64,000 bases of DNA, from NCBI RefSeq assembly GCF_003955735.1, contig NZ_CP034464.1:2418001-2482000 (forward strand). The letters run 5' to 3'. Source of the stretch: Undibacterium parvum. Lineage in GTDB: Bacteria; Pseudomonadota; Gammaproteobacteria; Burkholderiales; Burkholderiaceae_D. Position numbers and translations under genes: made by a program. Shown here piece after piece: positions 45,599 to 53,650 of this stretch (position 1 is the first letter of the stretch; each line of letters starts with the position of its first letter). The notes below the pieces were generated by a model. It had not been told where the DNA came from and did no database searches. It was given only the letters and a program-made list of their open reading frames with translations.

Positions 45599-45766
45599 GT
45601 AATCTTTGTGATCTTTGTGATCTTTTAGAACAATGCTAACTATTGCTTGCTGCTGGTATTTAAGGCCGCGTCAGCCAGTGTAGGGTGGAGTGCAATCCGC
45701 CCGCGACTATTCTATCTAGAGTCCTGGCTCGTGTAAGTGCCAGGCTGATAAAACCTTAGCCCGGCC
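45599..45766. repeat. Short tandem repeat and an inverted copy of the GGCTGGGCT hairpin
   Basis: TGTGATCTTT is repeated about three times at 45599-45626. At 45739-45766 a sequence reading GGCTGATAAAACCTTAGCC resembles, in reverse orientation, the GGCTGGGCT hairpin of the three glmS-tail units. Nothing else is seen in the 304-base gap 45534-45837. Confidence 0.5.
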
Positions 45767-45837
45767 TTCTACTTGATCCACCGCGATGTTCAGAAAAATG
45801 TCGCCCCACCAAATCCTGATGGCACACGCTTGCATCA

Positions 45838-46221
45838 TTACTCGGCGCGCTTACTCGACTGTTTGAGTGCAGAGGCTCCGTAATAAGTTTCCATTTTTTG
45901 TTTCATTACGCTATCTTTGTAATCATTGTTTGCCCGGTAAATCAACCAGGCTGTATACGGGAATGCGCCAGCGAGAATGAAGCATAATCCCCACATCAGG
46001 CCTGCGGCGAGCGCAAGCCACGCGCCGCCAGGTCCTTCGAATGTGGGGAAACCACCAGTCACGAAGATATCTCCCATCGCTACAATGAAAGCGTTATGTG
46101 GAGCGCTGTACATGAGCGCGCCCATCAGCAGACCGCAAAACAGCGCGGTAAGTACAATGCAAGCAGCTATCCGCACTGCTGTGCGCTTCAGTGGCGGGTC
46201 AAGGTTATCGTTAACAGACAT
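45838..46221 (-). CDS. Small membrane protein of unknown function
   Basis: 127 residues from the ATG at 46221 (145 from an ATG at 46275; neither has a ribosome site). Two or three hydrophobic helices are seen (AACIVLTALFCGLLMGALMY, WLALAAGLMWGLCFILAGAFPY) and a polar C-terminus rich in Lys. No family is recognised. It is the last gene before the glmS-tail units, so it may mark the original right edge of the glmS downstream region. Confidence 0.55.
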   Translation of the reverse strand: MSVNDNLDPPLKRTAVRIAACIVLTALFCGLLMGALMYSAPHNAFIVAMGDIFVTGGFPTFEGPGGAWLALAAGLMWGLCFILAGAFPYTAWLIYRANNDYKDSVMKQKMETYYGASALKQSSKRAE

Positions 46222-46413
46222 ATATTCGACGTTTAGAGTGGCAACTTGCTTGCCTGTGTTCAGAGAAGAAAGCATCAGGTGATCGGTTTCACGCCGTCAG
46301 TAAGTCTTGCATCTAGCAGCGCTGCAACAAAGCATATTACACGAACAGTTTGTCTAGTAAACTGATGTCGCATTAAGAACTTGAGCAATTGTAGCGCTGT
46401 CTGTTAAAAGCCC

Positions 46414-46775
46414 GTAGGCTGGGCTAGAGTTTTATCAGCCCAGCATTTCAATTCACATTGAGCCGGCAATATGAAAAATTTAAATCGATCTTATTGCGAT
46501 TCCCTAGCAAATAAAAAATCAAAAACGACCCACTGCCAGCGCGCATATTCCATGCGGACTGCAGGCCGGCATGGCTGCAAACCCGCATAGAATATGCGTG
46601 AGCGGGGTGGTGTTATTTAAGAAATTCAAAAACGCCCGTTGACTCGACCGTCAGGCTTATTGCTAAATTGCGTGGCTTAGCTACATCCGTCCCACGCGCC
46701 AAGGCGGTGTGATACGCGAGTAATTGCAGGGCTCTATCGGTGCTATCCATTGCGGGGTCGGTCGTAGGTGAGGCA
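46414..46775. repeat. glmS-tail repeat unit A
   Basis: One of three ~330-360 base direct repeats (others at 50341-50700 and 53323-53650). In order it holds the GGCTGGGCT/AGCCCAGC hairpin (46414-46444), a conserved CATTTCAATTCACATTGAG stretch, a REP-like palindrome with second-type centre (46534-46614), and a copy of the last glmS codons (46640-46730). A and B match each other about 45 bases farther than either matches the resident glmS. The rest of the gap to 47111 shows no recognisable gene. Confidence 0.88.
46640..46730 (-). pseudogene. glmS 3'-end fragment (copy A)
   Basis: Read on the minus strand it codes [15 protein letters not shown], then [14 protein letters not shown]: 26 of 29 residues match the GlmS C-terminus. 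About 19 bases differ in 87, nearly all at synonymous positions. The stop codon is changed (TCA instead of TAA). The fragment begins abruptly and cannot be expressed as GlmS. Confidence 0.88.
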
Positions 46776-47111
46776 TGCTTCCACTTCGAATAACGATTTC
46801 AATTTTGGTGCTTGCATCGCAGCAGATCATGTCCGCTCAGGGCAGTTTTCGGATTACATTGGCCGCACCCTGCTGAGCCGCATTGTTCCGTTTTGTTCCA
46901 TATTGAGCGGGTTCGAAGTGATAGGTCGAGTCGTCAGTAATAGCAGCTATTTATGTCTAGCCGATGACGACAGTAGTGAAAAAATTAGATGTGACACTCT
47001 ATATCCTTGCTGCCTAAAAAATCATCAATCGTGTTTCAATACCTGACGAAAAATTTCGTACACAGCACTAGCAAACGACGATTCATCTTCCACTATTTCA
47101 AGGACCTCCCC

Positions 47112-48134
47112 ATGAAATCAGCACTAAGATTGACAGTACTCGCATCTGCATTTTGTATCGCTCTTCCCGCTTTAGCTTTTCAGCAAGAGACCCATCGTCG
47201 CATAGCGATGGATGCCGTCAGCTTCATGAAAAACAACCCTGACAAAACCAACTACACCAAGTTGGCGGCAGGTCTGGCACGCGCCGGTTACACGGTAGAG
47301 CAATTTGCCACCGCCATGGGGCAGGGCGCCTACGATGTCGATGATTTCGCCGACACCTATATCTGCGGCGCCACCACTGGTAATTGCCAGTTGGCACCAG
47401 TCTGGGGCGCAGCGCAAAGCATCGTCAAGTACACGTCATACTGGCATTTTCAAAACCATACCGCAGGACCAGACGTGCATGGCAATCCTTTTGGCGGCTA
47501 CAACTATGCCAAGCTGACCGTGGCCGGCGACATCGATAATCTGGCCGCTGCCTGGTTGGTCGGTGATTACCTGGATGATGGTGCAGGCGGGCTCAAGGGC
47601 TGGTTCGGCGACAGCAGCAAATACAATACCTATGGCATCACCGAGGCGCACTATCGTCACGGCGGCAACTCTAATGTTAATCAATATGCTGATTTTGAAA
47701 AAGCCCCATTTCAGCCTATCGACAATCTGGCGCAGTACTGGTTTCAGCAATTTTTGGCCAAGCCAAGTCTGCAGAGTCTGGGCTTTGTGATGCACTCCAC
47801 CGATTTATTGCAACCGCATCACACCTGGACTACTTCGGCCAAAAACCACTCAGGTTGGGAGCAATGGGTCAACGATTATTACTATAGCCAAAATTTGAAT
47901 GACGCCAGTCTGGTGAACGCCGCGCTGGCAGACTTTAATCCGCTGGCAGCCAATGCTACCGACATCCGTCCCTTGCTGACTGAAGGTGGTACTTACTCGT
48001 ATCGCGTGGGCGGCATAGTCTTGTCGTCGACCGATCAAAACGACAGGGTACGGGTAGGCAAGCAGGTGGTACCGCACGCGATTGCGATGGTCGTGCACGT
48101 TTTGAATCGCGCCGCCGAACGTCTGTCCAACTAA
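47112..48134 (+). CDS. Secreted zinc-dependent phospholipase C/P1 nuclease-like protein
   Basis: 340 residues, signal peptide ending at ALPALA, mature start FQQETHRRIAMDA. Spaced His/Asp motifs fit the helical phospholipase C/S1-P1 nuclease fold: ETHRRIAMD, WHFQNHTAGPDVH, NLAAAWLVGDYLDD, EAHYRHGG and GFVMHSTDLLQPHHTW, the last being the typical C-terminal zinc-ligand helix. The ATG at 47112 follows AAGGA. A parvulin-type foldase and an anchored protein follow immediately, suggesting a secretion unit like lipase with its foldase. Substrate (phospholipid or nucleic acid) is not determined. Confidence 0.65.
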   Translation: MKSALRLTVLASAFCIALPALAFQQETHRRIAMDAVSFMKNNPDKTNYTKLAAGLARAGYTVEQFATAMGQGAYDVDDFADTYICGATTGNCQLAPVWGAAQSIVKYTSYWHFQNHTAGPDVHGNPFGGYNYAKLTVAGDIDNLAAAWLVGDYLDDGAGGLKGWFGDSSKYNTYGITEAHYRHGGNSNVNQYADFEKAPFQPIDNLAQYWFQQFLAKPSLQSLGFVMHSTDLLQPHHTWTTSAKNHSGWEQWVNDYYYSQNLNDASLVNAALADFNPLAANATDIRPLLTEGGTYSYRVGGIVLSSTDQNDRVRVGKQVVPHAIAMVVHVLNRAAERLSN

Positions 48135-48135
48135 G

Positions 48136-49572
48136 ATGAAAAGGATAGGCATGCAGGCCCCGTTATTTCGACATTTGTTTCGGCAATTGTTTCGACAGTT
48201 GTTTCGACATTTTTTTCAACATCACTTGCTACAGTTTTTCCGGCAAGGCTTGTTGTTCTTAATGACGGTGCTTGGCCTGTGCGCCTACCCCTCTTTTTCT
48301 TTGGCGCAAACCGCCACGGCCTTGCATGAACCAAGCCTGGCGGCGCGCGTCAATGGCGTTGCCGTGCATAGGTTTACCCTGGACGTGATGGCTTACATGG
48401 CGCAGTTATCTGATCCAAAAACTTCGCGCGCCGTGGTGCTCGAATCCTTGCTGGCGAATCGCTTGCTGGCGCAGACTGCGCGCCGCGACTTTGCCGAATA
48501 TACGACACCCGCCAGCGCCAATCGGGTCGGCTTTGCCGCCGAAGTGGCACTCGACGATCAGCTTAGCGGTACTTTGCGCACCGTGTACCGCGATACGATT
48601 GAGGCAAGCATCAAAACTCTGGCGGGAGGCAACCTCAATAGCCTGGTGCTAGAGCGCGGAAAACTCGCGACGGATCAACTTGATCTGGTGTTCGGGCCCA
48701 GCGACAAGGTCTTGCTCGACTACCAGTTAACTCCGTCCCAATTGAGCGCTGCCAAACGTCAGATGGTCTTGCGCAGCAGTCTGGCCACAGCTAGCAGTAT
48801 CAGTCTTTACGATATTTTCGTGCGCCAGAATGTACAGGGGCGGGTGGAGTTTTTTAACCGTAACCATGATTACATGCAGCAGCAGGCGATGTTATTGCTA
48901 GGCAATCTGTATCTGCAGCAATGGGCCAATCAGCGCTTTGGTGCCGATGCCGTGGCCGACTTGCGGCTGGCCTTGTCCGAGCAAATCGAAGTACGCGCCC
49001 TGATGAATTTGCACGGCGTAGGCGCCGACATTGATTCCGAAAGCCAGCTCCTCAATCGCTTGGCAGCACAAGTTACAGCGGCCGAAGTGCAAAGCTATTT
49101 TCAGTCGCATAAGGAAGAATTTAAACGCATCGTTTCGGTTAAGGCGCGCCACATCCGTAGCGCCGACGAAGCCAGTGCCAGAAGCGTGATTGATGCTGCC
49201 GCCAAAGGCGCAGACTTTAGCCAACTGGCGCATCAGTATTCTAAGGCCGCCGATGCAGCGCAAGGCGGCGATCTGGGTCTGATTATGCATCGTTCAAAAA
49301 TGAGCTGGCTAGAAGAGCTGGCCTTTATGCAGGACGTGGGTAAGGTCTCGCCACCGTTTCGTGCCGCGGTTGGTCCTAAAGAGCAGGCATACTGGGAAAT
49401 TGTATTGGTTGAACAGCGCAAGGAAGGCTATCAAGACCCCAAATCAGAAACCGTACGCTATCAGGCTGCACGCGCGCTGGCGCAAGAAAAAGCGCTGCGC
49501 CAGATCAGTAACTTGCGCCAGCAATTACTAAAAAATGCGAAGATAGAAATCAACCGCCAGAGCCTGGGATAA
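48136..49572 (+). CDS. Periplasmic PpiC/parvulin-type peptidyl-prolyl isomerase
   Basis: 478 residues. A parvulin domain spans about residues 330-425: VSVKARHIRSADEASA, GADFSQLAHQYSKA, GGDLGLIMHRS and SPPFRAAVG. The N-terminal ~270 residues are helical and SurA/PrsD-like. The N-terminus is odd: a repeated LFRQ/LFRH tract coded by 12-base tandem repeats precedes a hydrophobic segment and an FSLAQ cleavage site, giving an unusually long basic signal. An ATG at 48151 is an alternative start. The gene begins one base after the phospholipase-like stop, so it is probably the dedicated foldase of that protein. Confidence 0.75.
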   Translation: MKRIGMQAPLFRHLFRQLFRQLFRHFFQHHLLQFFRQGLLFLMTVLGLCAYPSFSLAQTATALHEPSLAARVNGVAVHRFTLDVMAYMAQLSDPKTSRAVVLESLLANRLLAQTARRDFAEYTTPASANRVGFAAEVALDDQLSGTLRTVYRDTIEASIKTLAGGNLNSLVLERGKLATDQLDLVFGPSDKVLLDYQLTPSQLSAAKRQMVLRSSLATASSISLYDIFVRQNVQGRVEFFNRNHDYMQQQAMLLLGNLYLQQWANQRFGADAVADLRLALSEQIEVRALMNLHGVGADIDSESQLLNRLAAQVTAAEVQSYFQSHKEEFKRIVSVKARHIRSADEASARSVIDAAAKGADFSQLAHQYSKAADAAQGGDLGLIMHRSKMSWLEELAFMQDVGKVSPPFRAAVGPKEQAYWEIVLVEQRKEGYQDPKSETVRYQAARALAQEKALRQISNLRQQLLKNAKIEINRQSLG

Positions 49573-49647
49573 GCGACGCATAGATCAATGACTGGCGAGA
49601 GCAAAATTCGTAGAAAAAACCAGTAGAAAAATTCATAGAAAAAGCCC

Positions 49648-50226
49648 ATGCAACGCAGCACAAAAATCCTGATCGTCAGCAGCGCGGTGATAGTCGCAGC
49701 ACTGCTGGTATGGCAATGGACGGAAGCCGACAATGCGCCGGAAAACGTCAGGCAAATCAGCCCGGTGCAAGCGCCAGCGAGTAGCATAGCCGACAGTAAA
49801 GCCCGCGATCTTCCCCTGCAACAGCAAGAACCAGCAGCAGTGCAGCGGGTAGCCTTGCTGCCTACCGGCAGCGAAATGTCGGCTACCCAGAGTTTGCTCG
49901 ATACCAGAAACGGCGATCCGCGCAGCCCGCCTGTGATCCATAACACCGCAGAACCAACGCTACCCAGCGCCGACGAATTGGCCGACCCTAAAGCCTATCA
50001 GCAATACGAGGCGCGCCAAAATATGCGCCTGTATTCTTCCTTTATAGACGCAGCACAGACAGAAGTGCCGCGTCTCAAAGCCGATGTCGCGCGCGCCCGC
50101 GAAGTGGGTATCGCAGCGGCCGACATCAGCAAAGTGGAAGAAAAAATAAAACGTATAGAAGCAATGCAAGCGCAGTTACTGCGCGATCATCCGCAACTAC
50201 TGGCGACCAGCCCAGAGAAAAAATAG
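49648..50226 (+). CDS. Membrane-anchored coiled-coil protein, unknown
   Basis: 192 residues: an N-terminal membrane helix (ILIVSSAVIVAALLVW), a ~80-residue Pro/Gln/Ala-rich linker, then a charged helical C-terminus (YQQYEARQNMRLYSSFIDAA, VARAREVGIAAADISKVEEKIKRIEAMQ) likely to form a coiled coil in the periplasm. The anchor-linker-helix plan resembles lipase foldases, but no sequence match is claimed. It follows the isomerase by 75 bases in the same direction. Confidence 0.6.
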   Translation: MQRSTKILIVSSAVIVAALLVWQWTEADNAPENVRQISPVQAPASSIADSKARDLPLQQQEPAAVQRVALLPTGSEMSATQSLLDTRNGDPRSPPVIHNTAEPTLPSADELADPKAYQQYEARQNMRLYSSFIDAAQTEVPRLKADVARAREVGIAAADISKVEEKIKRIEAMQAQLLRDHPQLLATSPEKK

Positions 50227-50230
50227 ACGA

Positions 50231-50262
50231 CCTCGGGAATTGATAAGCCCCGACTATTTTTT
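50231..50262 (+). terminator. Weak terminator-like stem
   Basis: TCGGG and CCCGA pair around an 11-base loop and are followed by CTATTTTTTAA just behind the stop at 50226. Confidence 0.4.
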
Positions 50263-50340
50263 AAAGGCGCGATCAAGGCACTTACAGATGCATGTTGTGC
50301 GCATGCAGACTTCGGCATTCGAGTAAATTTAACTTAGCTG

Positions 50341-50700
50341 GTAGGCTGGGCTAAAGTTTTATCAGCCCAGCATTTCAATTCATATTGAGCCGGCAATATG
50401 AGAAATTCAAATCGGGCTCATTGCGATTCCCTTGCAAATAAAAAATCAAAAACGACCCACTGCCACTGCGCATATTCCATGCGGCCTGCAGGCCGGCATG
50501 GCTGCAAACCCGCATAGAATATGCGTGAGCGGGGTGGTGCTATTTAAAAAAAACAAAAATGCCCGTTGACTCGACTGTCACGCTTATTCCTAAATTGCGT
50601 GGCTTAGCTACATCCGTCCCATGTGCCAAGGCCGTGTGATAAGCGAGTAATTGCAGGGCGTAATCGGTTCTATCCATTGCGACGTATGTTGTAGGTGAAC
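50341..50700. repeat. glmS-tail repeat unit B
   Basis: Same order as unit A: hairpin 50341-50371, conserved stretch, REP-like palindrome 50458-50540 and glmS tail 50567-50657. It separates the phospholipase block from the AT-rich CFI-box block. Nothing further is seen in the gap up to 50757. Confidence 0.88.
50567..50657 (-). pseudogene. glmS 3'-end fragment (copy B)
   Basis: On the minus strand it codes [15 protein letters not shown], then [14 protein letters not shown]: 25 of 29 residues match GlmS. It shares with copy A the D-to-A and K-to-I changes, the lost stop and many synonymous differences, so A and B have a common source distinct from the resident glmS. Confidence 0.88.
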
Positions 50701-50757
50701 AATACCATGCGGCGCAATACGCCTGCGGCTATTGACTACTTATTGCGGGTTACGGCC

Positions 50758-51333
50758 TTATAAGTATTTTTTTAAAAAGAGCACAATTAGTTTTATTGTG
50801 TTTTTGGAAGTCACTCTGAGAAAAATTGATTTCTCAACGAATTTTGCAAGTTTTGGGCCATTTTTCCAGTACCAGTTAATAAATTTTCTTCCGGCCGGAG
50901 ATCGATTTAAAACGTTATCTCTAAATATTCGTAGAAATATGACATCGGGATGGTTTGGGTTTTCATATGCTGCAGAGGCGACAAAACAAGTTGCTCCTGA
51001 CTTACTTTCAATGTGCATGTTCCCTGCACCTGTTTTAAAATCAGACCTTACTGTTTGTCTTGTTGTTCGACCTCTTTTTTCGAGCATCTCGAAAGTTTCA
51101 ATATGATCTTCTGCGACTTTTTTTCCGAGAACATAATCCATATTTTGTTCTCGATTTTTAACTTCTAATCGCAATGCTTCTTCACCCGCCTTTTGCATTA
51201 AATCGGTAGATTGGCTCTCAGTTAATCTGCTAAGCGATTGCTCTATTAAAGACCCTGCTCGTAAGCCATTCCCATGTAATTGAACTGCTCCATTGTTTTT
51301 TTCTTGCACGGGGAATTCATTTTTATCACTCAT
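50758..51333 (-). CDS. CFI-box-CTERM domain protein, short
   Basis: 191 residues, no signal peptide. The first ~115 residues are polar and helical without recognised motif. The C-terminus has the CFI-box pattern: CFVASAAYENPNHPDV, LRIFRDNVL, GRKFINWYWKNGPKLAKF, then a hydrophobic-basic tail (TIKLIVLFLKKYL). It is coupled to the gene upstream by a four-base overlap; that neighbour has the same C-terminal domain. The base composition is clearly AT-rich compared with neighbours outside units B and C. The function of CFI-box proteins is unknown. Confidence 0.7.
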   Translation of the reverse strand: MSDKNEFPVQEKNNGAVQLHGNGLRAGSLIEQSLSRLTESQSTDLMQKAGEEALRLEVKNREQNMDYVLGKKVAEDHIETFEMLEKRGRTTRQTVRSDFKTGAGNMHIESKSGATCFVASAAYENPNHPDVIFLRIFRDNVLNRSPAGRKFINWYWKNGPKLAKFVEKSIFLRVTSKNTIKLIVLFLKKYL

Positions 51334-52274
51334 TTAACAATCCGATTAGCTCTATATTTAATTGCTTTTACAAGAATATTTATTCCAATTTTTGCCAGGC
51401 TAATTAAAACTGGATGGCGAGAGGTGATTTTGGCAAAATTTTCGCCATTGTTGTAATACCAGACCACGAAGTGTCTTCCCCATTTTTGCTCAATCAGAAA
51501 TTGATCTCGCCAACTTCGCAATATCTTTGTTTCTGGCGCATTTTGGCCAAAACAGACTGTGGCAACAAAGCATTTTGAAGGGCTATAGGCTATGACATTT
51601 AATCGTCCTGCAGGCATGTCAACAGAGTATGTCGCTGCTTGAACCTGTCCAGTTGAAATCGTTTTCTGTAGTAACGCAATTTCTCGTTTTGCGGTAGCCC
51701 GAATCATGTCATTCTCTAAACTCTCAGCTTCAGCCAGCATTGCTCTAGCTGAAGTAATATCGTCGTCAAATAACCATTTTGCTGCGCTCATTACATGTGC
51801 TGGCAGGTGAACCAACATATGATCATGAGACATTGACTCTAACGTTTCCTCTAACTCCGAAAAGCCTTGTGATGGCGCCTTAACATTAATCCTTATTGTT
51901 TTAGTTCCAGTAAATTTTTTGTGATGTCGTAGGACTTTTTGTAAAATTGAAAAACGTTGTGTTGAATCTAGATATGGAGGGACTAGTTCGACAAGGCGCT
52001 CCATTGTCTGTCCGGAAAGTTTTGTTGTTTGATCTTTCCATTTAGGATATGTTTTTCTCGCGTATCTCTCAGCAGAATCCCCATAAATTGAACCATAGTC
52101 CGAAAATAGTTCGTCTATAGCTTCGTCGTCAATAATCAAAAATGCTTGTTTAATTTCCGATACCGCACTTCCGAATAGTGCAGATAGCATAGAGTATTTT
52201 GAAGGGGTTGAGGAAGACCCTCTGCTTCTTGATCTCCAACTCCGATAGCTTCGTCGTCGTCCGTAATAGCCCAT
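51330..52274 (-). CDS. CFI-box-CTERM domain protein, long
   Basis: 314 residues. It starts with an Arg/Ser/Tyr-rich stretch (YYGRRRSYRSWRSRSRGSSS), then a helical middle of ~200 residues and a C-terminal CFI-box: CFVATVCFGQNAPETKIL, SWRDQFLIE, GRHFVVWYYNNGENFAK and a hydrophobic tail. The aligned C-termini of this and the next protein share the Cys-Phe, the Arg-Asp, the Gly-Arg and the WY-x-x-NG. Genes overlap by ATGA. AT-rich, likely acquired. No function can be given. Confidence 0.7.
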   Translation of the reverse strand: MGYYGRRRSYRSWRSRSRGSSSTPSKYSMLSALFGSAVSEIKQAFLIIDDEAIDELFSDYGSIYGDSAERYARKTYPKWKDQTTKLSGQTMERLVELVPPYLDSTQRFSILQKVLRHHKKFTGTKTIRINVKAPSQGFSELEETLESMSHDHMLVHLPAHVMSAAKWLFDDDITSARAMLAEAESLENDMIRATAKREIALLQKTISTGQVQAATYSVDMPAGRLNVIAYSPSKCFVATVCFGQNAPETKILRSWRDQFLIEQKWGRHFVVWYYNNGENFAKITSRHPVLISLAKIGINILVKAIKYRANRIVK

Positions 52275-52393
52275 ATTTATTTCAATTTCTTATTTTTTTA
52301 AAAATGATGTTCTAACATTCCAAAATATTGAAATGAAAATGTATCAATGAATGATAAAACTGACCCTAAGGTTTTTTTGTAGAGGTTTTATTA

Positions 52394-52756
52394 TTAACCG
52401 CGGCGAACTATTGCCTCGTTAAGCGCAGCAACAACTTTGTTTAGGTAATCTCGTTGATACGTTACAAGCGCGCTGCTTTCGCCGCTGGCTGTAGCTAGCA
52501 TGACGTGAAAGACTGTCTTTTGCTTGTATAGAAAAAAACCCGCAGCGAGCATAATTAAAACTCCAATAAATGCTTGCGCACCTAGGCATAGTAATCCCAC
52601 CAGTAAAACCAAAATACCACCCAGTCTGCTTGGTTTCTTTTCAAACGCTTTCACTGATGTCACGTTGCTCATTGCAAACGTTTGGCTTCCTGAAATAAAA
52701 CGTGCATTTGTAACTTTGACGTCCTCATATTCGAAATATATTTTTTCTTCGTTCAT
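52394..52756 (-). CDS. DUF6232 family membrane protein
   Basis: 120 residues: a beta-rich N-terminus (IYFEYEDVKVTNARFISGSQTFAMSNV pattern) typical of DUF6232, two adjacent membrane helices (LGGILVLLVGLLCLGAQ, AFIGVLIMLAAGFFLY) and a C-terminal strand region ending LNKVVAALNEAIVRRG. It lies 119 bases upstream of the CFI-box pair in the same direction, possibly the same transcript. DUF6232 proteins are uncharacterised; the N-terminus may be PH-like. Confidence 0.75.
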   Translation of the reverse strand: MNEEKIYFEYEDVKVTNARFISGSQTFAMSNVTSVKAFEKKPSRLGGILVLLVGLLCLGAQAFIGVLIMLAAGFFLYKQKTVFHVMLATASGESSALVTYQRDYLNKVVAALNEAIVRRG

Positions 52757-52791
52757 TTTGAAAAACCTTCTGAGGTAATGTGTAATTAGAT

Positions 52792-52877
52792 CGTTCTACA
52801 AAGGCGCTGCGGATGGTCAATCATGACAGTCTTTCCCATACGCCTAGCTAGAACGGCATTTGTAAGCATGTCGTGCC
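52792..52877. repeat. Decayed MITE-like element, copy 3
   Basis: TACGCCTAGCT and adjoining bases match copy 1, and the ends TTCTACAAAGGC / GCATTTGTAAG form an imperfect inverted repeat. The rest of the 324-base gap 52757-53080 is AT-rich with nothing else seen. Confidence 0.45.
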
Positions 52878-53080
52878 AGCTCTGCTTCTTGCTACTAAAA
52901 GCTAGCTATAAGTAACAAATTGAAACAATTTTACATATTAGCAATTTATTCGATATCTGAATAGAAATATTACTAACAGCACTTGTTTTTAATTAAATAC
53001 CGCAATTCAGGTCGTCTGATTTCTCCTTATTTTGAGACAAGGCAATTTCTTATACTTCTCCCATACAAGGAGAAGTTCAC

Positions 53081-53266
53081 ATGGCAGGAATCACACTCGC
53101 GCAAGCGCAGGCACAGGCACCGCTGGATGCTTATCTGGCGGCAGAAGTTGCCGTACTCGGTAGCCAGTCTTATGAGATTGCCGGTCGCAAACTCACCCGC
53201 GCGCATCTCGATTTCATTCAAGAAGGCATTACGATCTGGAGTAACCGGGTAGGTCGGGAGTTGTAA
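53081..53266 (+). CDS. DUF6148 family phage-type small protein
   Basis: 61 residues, MAGITLAQAQAQAPLDAYL, then SYEIAGRKLTRAHLDFIQEGITIW: the pattern of DUF6148, a small family in phage head-tail modules (gpW-like position). AAGGAG lies eight bases before the ATG. No other phage gene is present, so it is a lone remnant or a domesticated gene directly behind glmS-tail unit C. Confidence 0.72.
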   Translation: MAGITLAQAQAQAPLDAYLAAEVAVLGSQSYEIAGRKLTRAHLDFIQEGITIWSNRVGREL

Positions 53267-53322
53267 GGGTAGGTCTTGCGTTGACGTATTCCGAGTTTTA
53301 ACTCAAAGCGCAAGACGTAGCT

Positions 53323-53650
53323 CGTAGGCTGGGCTAGAGTTTTATCAGCCCAGCATTTCAATTCACATTAAGCCGGCAATATGCGTAATTTAAATCAGGC
53401 TTATTGCGATTCTACTGCAAATATAAAATTCAAAAACGACCCCCTGCCAGCGCGCATATTCCATGCGGGCTGCAGGCCAGCATGGCTGCAAACCCGCATA
53501 GAATATGCGTGAGCGGGGTGGTGCTATTTAAAAAAATCAAAAATTTTCTTAAAACGTCTTACTCGACCGTCACACTTTTTGCCAGGTTGCGTGGCTTATC
53601 CACATCCGTGCCGCGTGCCAGTGCCGTGTGGTAGGCCAGCAATTGCAAAG
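53323..53650. repeat. glmS-tail repeat unit C (at the resident glmS)
   Basis: Hairpin 53323-53353, conserved stretch, REP-like palindrome with second-type centre 53445-53523, and the last ~30 codons of the intact glmS. Matches to units A and B stop near 53650 inside glmS and at the hairpin on the left. A further 8-bp inverted repeat (GTCTTGCG / CGCAAGAC) lies just outside at 53273-53317. Confidence 0.88.

Noticed and set aside
46768..47046. 92-codon open frame in front of the phospholipase-like gene
   Set aside because: No ribosome site, no family pattern, and it overlaps the upstream region of the signal-peptide gene starting at 47112; it begins inside the end of repeat unit A.
46414..53650. 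A complete Tn7-like transposon behind glmS
   Set aside because: No tnsA-E-like genes, no Tn7-type end repeats recognised, and duplication of glmS coding sequence is not expected from Tn7 insertion.
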